64,000 bases of DNA from Streptomyces griseoluteus (GTDB lineage: Bacteria; Actinomycetota; Actinomycetes; Streptomycetales; Streptomycetaceae). Made by a program: the position numbers and the translations under genes. How positions within the stretch are numbered: the stretch's first letter is position 1; each line of letters begins with the position of its first letter. Below are positions 51,849 through 61,328 of this stretch, in pieces. The notes under the pieces are model-generated. The model saw only the letters and a program-made list of their open reading frames with translations, had not been told where the DNA came from and did not search any database. Where the stretch lies: NCBI GenBank assembly GCA_000717735.1, contig JOBE01000006.1, forward strand, positions 62,001-126,000. Direction: 5' to 3'.

Positions 51849-53402
51849 ATGCCGCCCACCCTCGCCTCGCTCGTCCAGCACTCCTCCCTGAAGCTCATCG
51901 TCCGTGCGGGTGAGGACCGTCTCGACACCCCCGTCCGCTGGGCGCACGTCAGCGAGCTCGCCGACCCCGTCCCGTACATGGAGGGCGGCGAGCTCCTCCT
52001 CACCACCGCGCTCACGCTCGACGCGGAGGACCTGGAGGCGATGCGCCGCTACGTGCGGCGGCTGCTCGGCGCGGGGGTGGTGGGGCTCGGCTTCGCCGTC
52101 GGCGTCAACTACGACGAGATCCCGTCGGCGCTGCTCGAAGCGGCCCGTGACGAGCACCTGCCGCTTCTCGAGGTGCCGCGCAGGACCCCCTTCCTCGCCA
52201 TCAGCAAGGCGGTGTCCGCCGCCATCTCCGCCGACCAGTACCGGGCCGTCACGGCCGGCTTCGAGGCCCAGCGCGAGCTGACCAGGGCCGCGCTCGCCGA
52301 GGGCCCCGAGGCCGTCGTCGCCCGGCTCGCCGCGCACGTCGACGGCTGGGCCGCGCTCTACGACACCTCCGGCACGGTCGTCGCCGTCTCGCCCGACTGG
52401 GCGGCACGCCGGGCCGCCCGGCTCACCTCCGACGTGGAGCGGCTGCGCGACCGTCCGGCGCCCGCCAGCGCCGTGGTCGGCGGTACGGACGACCGCGTCG
52501 AGCTCCAGTCGCTCGGCACCGGTCGGCGGGTGCGCGGCGCCCTCGCCGTCGGGACGGGCGCGCCGCTCGGAACTGCCGAGCGGTACGCGGTGCACTCGGC
52601 GATCGCCCTGCTCACCCTCACGACCGAGCGTTCGCGTTCGCTCCAGGCCGCCGAACAGCGGCTCGGCGCGGCGGTCCTGCGGATGATGCTCGCGGGTCAG
52701 CCGGACCACGCGCGCGCGGTGGCGGGGGACGTGTACGGCGGGCTGCTCGACGCCCCCTTCCGGCTGATCGTCGCGGAAGCCGCCGGCGGCGACCCGACCG
52801 GCGAACCGGCGCTCCCGGCGCTCGCCGAGACCCTGGAGGCGGCGGCGGCACGCGCCGGCGAGGCGGTGCTCACCGTTCCCGAGAGCGAGCAGCGGCTCGT
52901 CGTGCTCGCCGGGGACGGCGGCGCGGTCGTCGCCGCCTGCGGCGGGTACGCGGACCGGGACGCGGAGGACGTCGGCGTCACCATCGGACTCTCGGCCCCG
53001 GCCGGACCGATCGTGGCCGCGGCGGCGTACAAGCAGGCGGAGCAGGCTCTCTCGGTGGCCAGGCGGCGGGGGAAGGCGCTCGTCGAGCACGAGGACCTGG
53101 CGGCGGGCTCGGTGCTGCCGCTCCTCGCCGACGACGCCGTCCGCGCCTTCGCCGACGGGATGCTCCGCGCCCTGCGGGAGCACGACGCGACGGGCCGCGG
53201 CGACCTGGTGGCCTCCCTGCGGGCCTGGCTCTCCCGGCACGGGCAGTGGGACGCGGCGGCGGCCGACCTGGGCGTCCACCGGCACACCCTGCGCTACCGG
53301 ATGCGGCGCGTGGAGGAGATCCTCGGCCGCTCCCTGGACGATCCGGACGTACGGATGGAGCTGTGGCTGGCTCTCAAGGCGACGGGCGAGGGCACGGAGT
53401 AA
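51849..53402 (+). CDS. PucR family transcriptional regulator
   Basis: 517 residues. The N-terminal PucR domain (residues ~6-125: RAGEDRLDTPVRWAHVSELADPVPYMEGGELLLTT) and the C-terminal helix-turn-helix of the PucR/CdaR type (WDAAAADLGVHRHTLRYRMRRVEEILGRSLDDPDVRMELWLALK) are clear; a GGDEF-like remnant region lies between. Members control purine, GABA or sugar-acid catabolism. gabT nearby is a plausible target. Confidence 0.92.
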   Translation: MPPTLASLVQHSSLKLIVRAGEDRLDTPVRWAHVSELADPVPYMEGGELLLTTALTLDAEDLEAMRRYVRRLLGAGVVGLGFAVGVNYDEIPSALLEAARDEHLPLLEVPRRTPFLAISKAVSAAISADQYRAVTAGFEAQRELTRAALAEGPEAVVARLAAHVDGWAALYDTSGTVVAVSPDWAARRAARLTSDVERLRDRPAPASAVVGGTDDRVELQSLGTGRRVRGALAVGTGAPLGTAERYAVHSAIALLTLTTERSRSLQAAEQRLGAAVLRMMLAGQPDHARAVAGDVYGGLLDAPFRLIVAEAAGGDPTGEPALPALAETLEAAAARAGEAVLTVPESEQRLVVLAGDGGAVVAACGGYADRDAEDVGVTIGLSAPAGPIVAAAAYKQAEQALSVARRRGKALVEHEDLAAGSVLPLLADDAVRAFADGMLRALREHDATGRGDLVASLRAWLSRHGQWDAAAADLGVHRHTLRYRMRRVEEILGRSLDDPDVRMELWLALKATGEGTE

Positions 53403-53471
53403 CGGCTGCCGGGCCCGCCGACGACCCCGACGGTCAGCGCCTGCCGGCCCACGCGGGCCCGCCGGGTCCGG

Positions 53472-53672
53472 CTAGGGCCTGTCCGGCGGATCATGGCCGG
53501 GGTCGCGACGCCTGGCACGGCACCTCGCCGCGTTGCCGAAACGCCCGCACAGCTCCGCTATGAGGACGCTCCGGCGCCTTGCGAGGCGTCCCCTGGGCCC
53601 TGCAGGCCTGGGGAGACCCCATGCACCAGACGCCGCGGCCTGTCCGACCCTGATCCGCCGGACAGGCCCTAG
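53472..53672. mobile_element. 201-bp MITE with perfect 22-bp terminal inverted repeats
   Basis: Left end 53472-53493 and right end 53651-53672 are exact inverted copies of CTAGGGCCTGTCCGGCGGAT plus CA. The outermost CTAG may be a target duplication (CTAG or TA), leaving GGGCCTGTCCGGCGGATC as the element end. The inside encodes no transposase; it holds the TTGCCGAAACGCCCGCACAG-type sequence common in streptomycete repeats. The element must be moved in trans by an unseen transposase. It provides the stop codon of the small gene to its right. Confidence 0.88.
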
Positions 53673-53869
53673 TCCGAGCCGCCCCCGTCGTCGCCCCCGC
53701 CGGCCCGTCGCCCGCCCCGGCGCTGTCCGGCGCGCGCCACCTCGCCGCCGAGCAGGGTCACGGTGGCCACCGCGCGGACCCAGCGGGGGCCTCCCCGCGC
53801 CGCCCACACGACGCAGGCGCAGCCCGCGACGGCGAGGACCAGGACGCCGATCAGTACGTAAAGGATCAT
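53669..53869 (-). CDS. Small membrane protein, 3' end set by the MITE
   Basis: 66 residues from ATG 53869, preceded by GGGGGAAA. One hydrophobic segment (MILYVLIGVLVLAVAGCACVVW) is followed by a basic, Gly-rich tail (QRRGGRRAGGGDDGGGSD). Function unknown. Its TAG stop (53669-53671) lies inside the terminal repeat of the MITE, so the original C-terminus was probably replaced. Confidence 0.65.
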   Translation of the reverse strand: MILYVLIGVLVLAVAGCACVVWAARGGPRWVRAVATVTLLGGEVARAGQRRGGRRAGGGDDGGGSD

Positions 53870-54032
53870 GCTTTCCCCCTGTGCTCTTGCGGTCCGGGTC
53901 ATCCTCCCATTCCTCCGGAGCGCCCATTGGGAGCCCCTTTCGGAGCCTTCCCGTGTCCAGAATCCGCTACCCCTGCCCGGATTCGGGCAATTTTCTTGGT
54001 CATCGGGGCCCGTGCTCCCTACTCTCCTGCTC

Positions 54033-55028
54033 ATGACAAGCCCCGCCGTCGACCCGGCCCCCGAGACGCACCCGGATGCCCCGGAGCCCCGTACCGCCTC
54101 CGCGGCCTCCTCCGCCGACTCCGCCCCCGCCGTGCCCGCCCGCCGGATCAGCGGGGCCGTCTGGGCCGCGCTCGGCATCGTGTACGTCGTCTGGGGGTCC
54201 ACGTACCTCGGGATCCGGATCGTCGTCGAGACCCTCCCGCCGTTCCTCTCCGGCGGCGCCCGCTTCATCACGGCCGGCCTGCTCCTCGCCGCGATAGTCG
54301 CCTGGCGGCAGGGCCCCGCCGCCCTCAAGGTGAGCCGCAGGGAACTCGGCTCCGCCGTCCTCGTCGGCCTGCTCCTCATCCTCGGCGGCAACGGCCTCGT
54401 CGTCCTCGCCGAGACCTCCATCCCCTCCGGCCTCGCCGCGCTCCTCGTCGCCGCCGTCCCCGTCTGGGTCGTCCTGCTCCGCGCCGCCTTCGGCGAGCGC
54501 CCCGGCCTCGGCGCCTTCGGCGGAGTCCTGCTCGGCTTCGCGGGCCTCGGCGTCCTCACCGTCCCCGGCCTGAGCGGCGAGGTGAAGATCGGCGGCGTGC
54601 TGCTCGTGGTCGTCGCGGCCCTGCTGTGGTCCGTCGGCACCGTCTCCTCTGCCCGGCTGCCCATGCCCGCGAACCCCTTCACCGCGAGCGTGTACGAGAT
54701 GCTGGCCGGCGGCCTCGGCGCACTCCTGCTCGGCCTCGCGCGCGGCGAACACCACGGCCTGGACCTGGGCGCCGTCTCCGGCCGCTCCTGGGGCGCCCTC
54801 GCGTACCTCATCGTCTTCGGCTCGATCGTCGCCTTCACCGCGTACGCCTGGCTCCTCCAGAGCGCCCCGATCTCGCTCGCCGCCACCTACGCCTACGTCA
54901 ACCCGGTCGTCGCCGTCCTGCTCGGCGCGCTCGTCCTGAACGAGGCCCTGACCTGGCCCATCCTCCTCGGCGGTGCGATCGTCGTCGGCGGCGTCTGGCT
55001 CATCGTGTCGACCGAACGGCGCGGTTGA
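54033..55028 (+). CDS. EamA family drug/metabolite transporter
   Basis: 331 residues. A ~35-residue hydrophilic N-terminus precedes ten hydrophobic segments in two EamA repeats: LGIVYVVWGSTYLGIRIVVE opens the first and LLWSVGTVSSARLP the second. The final LAATYAYVNPVVAVLLGALVLNEAL is typical of the family. Substrate unknown. ATG 54033 begins the family sequence; the frame is open upstream. Confidence 0.9.
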   Translation: MTSPAVDPAPETHPDAPEPRTASAASSADSAPAVPARRISGAVWAALGIVYVVWGSTYLGIRIVVETLPPFLSGGARFITAGLLLAAIVAWRQGPAALKVSRRELGSAVLVGLLLILGGNGLVVLAETSIPSGLAALLVAAVPVWVVLLRAAFGERPGLGAFGGVLLGFAGLGVLTVPGLSGEVKIGGVLLVVVAALLWSVGTVSSARLPMPANPFTASVYEMLAGGLGALLLGLARGEHHGLDLGAVSGRSWGALAYLIVFGSIVAFTAYAWLLQSAPISLAATYAYVNPVVAVLLGALVLNEALTWPILLGGAIVVGGVWLIVSTERRG

Positions 55029-55165
55029 CCACGCGTCCCCTGTCCGGGGCGGACAGAGCCGCGGCTCCACTACTCCATACCGGACAAGCCCGCGCCCGCC
55101 GTCCCGGCCCTAACGTGGCACCAGAGCAATCGCTCGCTCCCCGAAACGGAAAGGGCCGGGACGCA

Positions 55166-56611
55166 ATGACGACCACCCACGCCTTCTGGCTCGCCGGCCG
55201 CGAGGCCACCGGCGACGCCTCCTTCGACGTCACGAACTCGTACGACGGACGTCTGGTCGGCAAGGTCAGCGTGCCCACCGAGGCCCAGGTCGAGGAGGCC
55301 GTCGCCGCCGCGCACGCCGTCGTCGACGAGTTCGCCGCGACCCCGGCGCACGTCCGCGCCGCCGCCCTCGACCACGTGTCGAAGCGGCTCGCCGAGCGCA
55401 CCGAGGAGATCGCCCTCCTGATCTCCGCCGAGAACGGCAAGCCCATCAAGTGGGCCCGCGGTGAGGTCGGCCGTGCCGTCTCCGTCTTCCGTTTCGCCGC
55501 CGAGGAGGCCCGCCGCTGGAACGCCGGCGAGGCCCAGCGCCTGGACACCGAGGCCGGTGGCGCTGGCCGCCTCGCCCTCACCCGCCGCATCCCCAAGGGC
55601 GTCGTCCTCGGCATCGCGCCGTTCAACTTCCCGCTGAACCTCAGCGCCCACAAGGTCGCCCCGGCCATCGCCGTCGGCGCCCCCATCATCCTCAAGCCGG
55701 CCCCGTCGACCCCGATCTCCTCCCTGGTCCTGGGCGAGATCCTGGCCGAGACCGACCTGCCGGCCGGTTCCTGGTCGATCCTGACCGTGCCGAACGACCG
55801 CATGCCCGCCCTCGTCAAGGACGAGCGCCTCCCGGTCATCTCCTTCACCGGCTCGGACAAGGTCGGCTACGCCATCCAGGAGTCGGTGCCGCACAAGCAC
55901 TGCACCCTGGAGCTCGGCGGCAACGCCGCGGCCGTCGTCCTGCCCGACTGGTCCTCCGAGGCCGACCTGGACTGGGCCGCGACCCGTATCGCCACCTTCT
56001 CCAACTACCAGGGCGGCCAGTCCTGCATCTCCGTGCAGCGCGTGATCGCCGACGCCTCGGTCTACGACCGCCTGGTGCCGAAGATCGTCGCCGCCGTGGA
56101 GGCGCAGGTCACCGGTGACCCGTCCGACGCCGCCACCGACGTCGGCCCGCTGGTCGACGAGGCCGCCGCCAAGCGCGTCGAGTCCTGGGTGGACGAGGCC
56201 GTCGCGGCCGGCGCCAAGCTCCTCGCCGGCGGCAAGCGCGAGGGCGCGACCTACGCCCCGACCGTGCTCGCCGACCTCCCGGCGGACGTCACCCTGGCCC
56301 GCGCCGAGGTCTTCGGCCCGGTCCTGACGCTCGCCAAGGTCGACGGCGAGGCCGAGGCGTTCGCCGCGGTCAACGACTCGGACTTCGGCCTCCAGGCCGG
56401 TGTCTTCACCCACGACCTGCAGACCGCGTTCCGCGCCCACCGCGCCCTCGAGGTCGGCGGCGTGATCGTCGGCGACGTCCCGTCCTACCGCGCCGACCAG
56501 ATGCCGTACGGCGGTGCCAAGCGCTCCGGCGTCGGCCGCGAGGGCGTGAAGTTCGCGATGGACGACTACACCTACGAGCGCGTCCTCGTCCTGACGGGCC
56601 TCGCCCTGTAA
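55166..56611 (+). CDS. Aldehyde dehydrogenase family protein, possible semialdehyde dehydrogenase
   Basis: 481 residues. APFNFPLNLSAHKVAPAIA, Glu in CTLELGGNAAAVV and catalytic Cys ~287 in YQGGQSCISVQR. It belongs to a different branch from the two paralogues at 25 and 36 kb (IAPFNFPLN and GGQSC motifs), closer to lactaldehyde or succinate-semialdehyde enzymes. With gabT nearby it may finish the GABA route to succinate, but separate regulation is suggested by its own terminator. Confidence 0.85.
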   Translation: MTTTHAFWLAGREATGDASFDVTNSYDGRLVGKVSVPTEAQVEEAVAAAHAVVDEFAATPAHVRAAALDHVSKRLAERTEEIALLISAENGKPIKWARGEVGRAVSVFRFAAEEARRWNAGEAQRLDTEAGGAGRLALTRRIPKGVVLGIAPFNFPLNLSAHKVAPAIAVGAPIILKPAPSTPISSLVLGEILAETDLPAGSWSILTVPNDRMPALVKDERLPVISFTGSDKVGYAIQESVPHKHCTLELGGNAAAVVLPDWSSEADLDWAATRIATFSNYQGGQSCISVQRVIADASVYDRLVPKIVAAVEAQVTGDPSDAATDVGPLVDEAAAKRVESWVDEAVAAGAKLLAGGKREGATYAPTVLADLPADVTLARAEVFGPVLTLAKVDGEAEAFAAVNDSDFGLQAGVFTHDLQTAFRAHRALEVGGVIVGDVPSYRADQMPYGGAKRSGVGREGVKFAMDDYTYERVLVLTGLAL

Positions 56612-56649
56612 CCCGTAGCCCCGCCGGGTACGGATTTACGAGACCAGGC

Positions 56650-56680
56650 GGCCTGAGCCCACTGTGCGGGGGCTCAGGCC
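56650..56680 (+). terminator. Terminator after the aldehyde dehydrogenase gene
   Basis: Perfect 11-bp stem GGCCTGAGCCC / GGGCTCAGGCC, 9-base loop, extended by ACGAG / CTCGT flanks and followed by TCTTCTCGTCTTTCC. Confidence 0.85.
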
Positions 56681-56745
56681 GTCTTCTCGTCTTTCCGGAC
56701 AGCCGGAAATCGGGTACGACGGACAAAGACCCCCAGGAGGTGTCC

Positions 56746-58680
56746 ATGTCCGCGCCCACCCAGCGGCCCAAGGTCACCGCACACGAAGCCCGGCAGACCG
56801 CCGAGGCCGCACGTGAGCGGGACTGGCACAAGCCCAGCTTCGCCAAGGAGCTCTTCCTCGGCAGGTTCCGCCTGGACCTCGTCCATCCCCATCCGCTCCC
56901 CGCCGAGGAGGACGCCCGGCGCGGCGATGCCTTCCTGGCGTCCCTGCGCACGTTCTGCGAGACCCGGATCGACGGCGCCCGCATCGAGCGCGAGGCCCGC
57001 ATCCCCGACGAGACGATCACCGGCCTCAAGGAGCTCGGCGCGCTCGGCATGAAGATCGACCGGAAGTACGGCGGTCTCGGCCTCACCCAGCTGTACTACA
57101 ACCGCGCCCTCGCCCTGGTCGGCTCCGCCAGCCCCGCCGTCGGCGCCCTGCTCTCCGCGCATCAGTCGATCGGCGTACCGCAGCCGCTGAAACTCTTCGG
57201 CACCCAGGAACAGAAGGACGCCTTCCTGCCGCGGCTCGCCAGGACCGACATCTCCGCCTTCCTCCTCACCGAGCCCGACGTCGGCTCCGACCCGGCGCGC
57301 CTCGCCACCACCGCCGTACCGGTCCGGGACGACGAGGGCGACGCGTACGTCCTCGACGGGGTCAAGCTCTGGACCACCAACGGCGTCGTCGCCGACCTGC
57401 TCGTCGTCATGGCCCGGGTGCCCGCCTCCGACGGCGGGCGCGGCGGCATCACCGCCTTCGTCGTCGAGGCCGACTCGCCCGGCATCACCGTCGAGCACCG
57501 CAACGCCTTCATGGGCCTCCGCGGACTGGAGAACGGCCTCACCCGCTTCCACCGCGTGCGGGTGCCCGCGGAGAACCGCATCGGCCCCGAGGGCGCCGGC
57601 CTCAAGATCGCCCTCACCACCCTCAACACCGGCCGCCTCTCGCTCCCCGCCGCCTGCGCGGGCGCCGGGAAGTGGTGTCTGAAGATCGCCCGCGAGTGGG
57701 CCGGCGTCCGCGAGCAGTGGGGCGGTCCCGTCGCCCGGCACGAGGCCGTCGGCACCAAGATCTCCTTCATCGCGGCCACCACCTTCGCCCTGGAGGCGGT
57801 CGTCGACCTCGCCTCCCAGATGGCGGACGAGGACCGCAACGACATCCGCATCGAGGCCGCCCTCGCCAAGCTGTACGGCTCCGAGATGGCCTGGCTCATC
57901 GCCGACGAGCTCGTCCAGATCCGGGGCGGCCGGGGCTACGAGACCGCCGACTCGCTCGCCGCCCGCGGCGAACGCGCGGTCCCCGCCGAGCAGCTCCTGC
58001 GCGACCTGCGGATCAACCGGATCTTCGAGGGCTCGACCGAGATCATGCACCTGCTGATCGCCCGCGAGGCCGTCGACGCCCACCTCTCCGTCGCCGGGGA
58101 CCTCATCGACCCCGGGAAGTCGTTCGCCGACAAGGCGAAGGCCGGCGCGCGGGCCGGTGGCTTCTACGCCCGCTGGCTGCCGGGGCTCGTCACCGGATCG
58201 GGACAACTGCCCCACTCCTACGGGGAGTTCGGTGTCCTCGCGGGGCACCTCAGGTACGTCGAGCGGACCTCCCGCAAGCTGGCCCGCTCCACCTTCTACG
58301 CGATGTCCCGCTGGCAGGGCCGCATGGAGCTCAAGCAGGCCTTCCTCGGCCGGATCGTCGACATCGGCGCCGAGCTCTTCGCGATGAGCGCCGCGTGCGT
58401 ACGGGCCGAACTCCTCCGCACCACCGGCGACCACGGCCCGGAGGCCCACCAGCTCGCGGACGCGTTCTGCCATCAGGCCAGGCTGCGGATCGAGGAGCTG
58501 TTCGGCCGCCTCTGGTCGAACACGGACGACCTCGACCGGCGGGTCGTCGACGGCGTCCTCGCCGGCCGCTACGCGTGGCTGGAGGCCGGAATCGTCGACC
58601 CGAGCGGCGAGGGCCCGTGGATCGCGGACGCGACTCCGGGCCCGTCGACGGAACAGGACGTCCACCGCCGCATCCCGTGA
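56746..58680 (+). CDS. Acyl-CoA dehydrogenase, long form
   Basis: 644 residues, clearly longer than the usual ~380, resembling the very-long-chain/ACAD9-like class with an extra C-terminal domain. FAD and active-site motifs: FLLTEPDVGSDPARL, RGLENGLTRFHRVRVPAENRIG, ELVQIRGGRGYETADSLA and RIFEGSTEIMHLLIAREA. AGGAGG five bases before ATG 56746 fixes the start. The stop codon lies within the first of three tandem repeats. Confidence 0.92.
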   Translation: MSAPTQRPKVTAHEARQTAEAARERDWHKPSFAKELFLGRFRLDLVHPHPLPAEEDARRGDAFLASLRTFCETRIDGARIEREARIPDETITGLKELGALGMKIDRKYGGLGLTQLYYNRALALVGSASPAVGALLSAHQSIGVPQPLKLFGTQEQKDAFLPRLARTDISAFLLTEPDVGSDPARLATTAVPVRDDEGDAYVLDGVKLWTTNGVVADLLVVMARVPASDGGRGGITAFVVEADSPGITVEHRNAFMGLRGLENGLTRFHRVRVPAENRIGPEGAGLKIALTTLNTGRLSLPAACAGAGKWCLKIAREWAGVREQWGGPVARHEAVGTKISFIAATTFALEAVVDLASQMADEDRNDIRIEAALAKLYGSEMAWLIADELVQIRGGRGYETADSLAARGERAVPAEQLLRDLRINRIFEGSTEIMHLLIAREAVDAHLSVAGDLIDPGKSFADKAKAGARAGGFYARWLPGLVTGSGQLPHSYGEFGVLAGHLRYVERTSRKLARSTFYAMSRWQGRMELKQAFLGRIVDIGAELFAMSAACVRAELLRTTGDHGPEAHQLADAFCHQARLRIEELFGRLWSNTDDLDRRVVDGVLAGRYAWLEAGIVDPSGEGPWIADATPGPSTEQDVHRRIP

Positions 58681-58740
58681 GCGACCCACCCGCGCTCCGT
58701 GAGCGACCCGCTCGCGTCCCGTGAGCCGCCCGCCCGCGTT
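58675..58740 (+). repeat. Three tandem 22-bp repeats
   Basis: Copies at 58675-58696, 58697-58718 and 58719-58740 share CCGTGAGCGACCC (one change in copy 3) plus a GC-rich end. The first copy contains the stop codon of the acyl-CoA dehydrogenase gene. Confidence 0.8.
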
Positions 58741-58759
58741 CCGCCATGCGGAACGCGGG
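58733..58759 (+). terminator. Hairpin formed with the third repeat
   Basis: Perfect 12-bp arms CCCGCGTTCCGC / GCGGAACGCGGG around CAT. It overlaps the third tandem repeat and lies 35 bases before the aroA start. Terminator or aroA operator. Confidence 0.6.
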
Positions 58760-58793
58760 TCCCTCCGGCGGCACGAGACGGCACCATGACCCC

Positions 58794-60029
58794 GTGACCG
58801 TCATCGACATCCCCGGCTCCAAGTCCGTCACCGCCCGCGCGCTCTTCCTCGCCGCCGCCGCGGAGGGCACCACCACCCTCCTCGGGCCGCTCGTCTCCGA
58901 CGACACCGAGGGCTTCGCCGAGGGCCTCACCGCCCTCGGCTACGCCGTCCGCCGCGAGCCCGGCGCCTGGCACATCGAGGGCCGCCCGGCGGGCCCCGGC
59001 GCGGACACCGCCGACGTGTACTGCCGCGACGGCGCCACCACCGCCCGCTTCCTGCCGACGCTGGCCGCCGCCGGCCACGGCACGTACCGCTTCGACGCCT
59101 CCGCGCAGATGCGAGTGCGACCCCTTGCCCCCCTGACGAATGCTTTGCGCACCCTCGGCGTCGATCTGCGACACGGCGAGAAGGAGGGGCATCACCCGCT
59201 GGACGTCCACGCCCGCGGCGTCAAGGGCGGCGCGCTCACCCTGGACGCCGGGCAGTCCTCCCAGTACCTCACGGCCCTGCTCATGCTCGGCCCGCTGACC
59301 GCCGAGGGCCTCGACATCACCGTCACGGACCTGGTCTCGGAGCCGTACGTCGAGATCACCCTCGCGATGATGCGGGCCTTCGGCGCCGACGTGTGCCAGG
59401 AGGGCCGTACGTACCGGGTCGCCCCCACCGGCTACCGGGCGCGTACCTACGGCATCGAGCCCGACGCCTCCACCGCCAGCTACTTCTTCGCCGCCGCCGC
59501 CCTCGAACCGGGCCGCTCCGTCACCGTCCCCGGCCTCGGCACCGGCGCCCTCCAGGGTGACCTGGCCTTCGTCGACGTGCTGCGCCGCATGGGCGCCGCC
59601 GTCGAGATCACCGACGCCGGGACGACCGTCCGCTCCACCGGCACGCTGCGCGGCCTGACCGTGAACATGCGGGACATCTCCGACACCATGCCGACCCTCG
59701 CCGCCCTCGCCCCCTTCGCCGAAGGACCGGTCCGCATCGAGGACGTCGCCAACACCCGGGTCAAGGAGTGCGACCGCCTCGACGCCTGCGCCGAGAACCT
59801 GCGCCGCCTCGGGATCACCGTCCACACAGGGCCCGACTGGATCGAGATCCACCCCGGCACGCCCACCGGACCGGCCGAGATCGCCACCCACGGGGACCAC
59901 CGCATCGTCATGTCCTTCGCGGTCACCGCCCTGCGCACGCCGGGCATCACCTTCGACGACCCGGGCTGTGTGAAGAAGACCTTCCCGGACTTCCACCGGG
60001 TCTTCGACACCTTCGTCCACACGCCGTGA
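58794..60029 (+). CDS. aroA: Divergent EPSP synthase (3-phosphoshikimate 1-carboxyvinyltransferase)
   Basis: 411 residues from GTG 58794 (ATG 58746 lies inside the hairpin). EPSP synthase landmarks: PGSKSVTARALFLAAAAEG, LDAGQSSQYLTALLMLGPL, TRVKECDRLDACAENL and HGDHRIVMSFAVTAL. The usual NRA of PGSKSxTNRA is changed to ARA, and the PEP-loop NAGTAMR appears as RDGATTARF, so it is well off the housekeeping type. Probably a second EPSP synthase with special regulation or substrate handling. Confidence 0.85.
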   Translation: MTVIDIPGSKSVTARALFLAAAAEGTTTLLGPLVSDDTEGFAEGLTALGYAVRREPGAWHIEGRPAGPGADTADVYCRDGATTARFLPTLAAAGHGTYRFDASAQMRVRPLAPLTNALRTLGVDLRHGEKEGHHPLDVHARGVKGGALTLDAGQSSQYLTALLMLGPLTAEGLDITVTDLVSEPYVEITLAMMRAFGADVCQEGRTYRVAPTGYRARTYGIEPDASTASYFFAAAALEPGRSVTVPGLGTGALQGDLAFVDVLRRMGAAVEITDAGTTVRSTGTLRGLTVNMRDISDTMPTLAALAPFAEGPVRIEDVANTRVKECDRLDACAENLRRLGITVHTGPDWIEIHPGTPTGPAEIATHGDHRIVMSFAVTALRTPGITFDDPGCVKKTFPDFHRVFDTFVHTP

Positions 60030-60077
60030 GCCCGCCCCCGTGAAGAGCGCACGGCGTTTGCCGCAAGAATGGGGGGC

Positions 60078-61328
60078 ATGAGCGACCGCCCCTCTCCTCT
60101 CGCCGATCCGCATATCGCCTTCGACGTGTCCGAAGGACGCCGGGACATCGTCGTCCTCGGCTCGACCGGGTCCATCGGCACCCAGGCCATCGACCTGGTG
60201 CTGCGCAACCCCGACCGCTTCCGGGTCACCGCCCTGGCCGCCTCGGGCGGCCGGGTCGCGCTGCTCGCCGAGCAGGCGCACCGGCTGAAGGTCGCCGCGG
60301 TCGCCGTGGCCCGCGAGGAGGTGCTGCCGGAGCTGCGCGACGCGCTGAAGGCGCTGTACGGATCCGAGCCGCTGCCCGAGCTCCTGGCGGGCCCCGACGC
60401 CGCCACGCAGCTCGCCGCCTCGCCGTGCCACACCGTCCTCAACGGCATCACCGGCTCCATCGGCCTCGCGCCGACGCTCGCGGCGCTCGAAGCCGGCCGC
60501 ACCCTGGCGCTCGCCAACAAGGAGTCGCTGATCGTCGGCGGCCCGCTGGTGAAGGCGCTCGCCAAGCCGGGTCAGATCATCCCGGTCGACTCCGAGCACG
60601 CGGCCCTCTTCCAGGCGCTCGCCGCAGGCACCCGCGCCGACGTCCGCAAGCTGGTCGTCACCGCATCCGGCGGCCCCTTCCGCGGCCGTACGCGCGAGCA
60701 GCTGGCCGGTGTCACCCGCGAGGACGCGCTCGCCCACCCGACCTGGGCCATGGGCCCGGTGATCACGGTGAACAGCGCGACCCTGGTGAACAAGGGCCTG
60801 GAGGTCATCGAGGCCCACCTGCTCTACGACATCCCCTTCGACCGCATCGAGGTCGTCGTCCACCCCCAGTCGTACGTCCACTCGATGGTCGAGTTCACGG
60901 ACGGCTCCACGCTCGCCCAGGCCACCCCGCCCGACATGGGCGGCCCCATCGCGATCGGCATCGGCTGGCCCGAGCGGGTCCCGGACGCGGCCCCCTCCTT
61001 CGACTGGACCAAGGCCTCCACCTGGGAGTTCTTCCCGCTCGACACCGAGGCGTTCCCGTCCGTCGGTCTCGCCCGGCACGTCGGCGAGCTGGGCGGCACC
61101 GCCCCCGCCGTCTTCAACGCGGCGAACGAGGAGTGCGTGGAGGCGTTCCTCGCCGGAAGGCTGCCGTTCAACGGAATCATGGATACGGTCACAGCGGTCG
61201 TCGCGGAGCACGGCGTTCCCGGTACGGGAACCTCCCTCACCGTGCCGGACGTCCTCGAAGCGGAGACCTGGGCGCGCGCCCGGGCCCGAGAGCTCGCAGC
61301 GAAGGCAACAGCGGAGGCCCGCGCATGA
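60078..61328 (+). CDS. dxr: 1-deoxy-D-xylulose 5-phosphate reductoisomerase
   Basis: 416 residues. NADPH fold [55 protein letters not shown] and [15 protein letters not shown] are all DXR motifs. Makes 2-C-methylerythritol 4-phosphate, the committed step of the MEP isoprenoid pathway; ispG lies two genes downstream. ATG 60078 is preferred to ATG 60069. The stop overlaps the protease start (ATGA). Confidence 0.95.
   Translation: MSDRPSPLADPHIAFDVSEGRRDIVVLGSTGSIGTQAIDLVLRNPDRFRVTALAASGGRVALLAEQAHRLKVAAVAVAREEVLPELRDALKALYGSEPLPELLAGPDAATQLAASPCHTVLNGITGSIGLAPTLAALEAGRTLALANKESLIVGGPLVKALAKPGQIIPVDSEHAALFQALAAGTRADVRKLVVTASGGPFRGRTREQLAGVTREDALAHPTWAMGPVITVNSATLVNKGLEVIEAHLLYDIPFDRIEVVVHPQSYVHSMVEFTDGSTLAQATPPDMGGPIAIGIGWPERVPDAAPSFDWTKASTWEFFPLDTEAFPSVGLARHVGELGGTAPAVFNAANEECVEAFLAGRLPFNGIMDTVTAVVAEHGVPGTGTSLTVPDVLEAETWARARARELAAKATAEARA

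Noticed and set aside
53533..54036. Plus-strand frame through the MITE and small gene
   Set aside because: Starts inside the MITE and gives an Arg/Pro-rich product without similarity; chance open frame.
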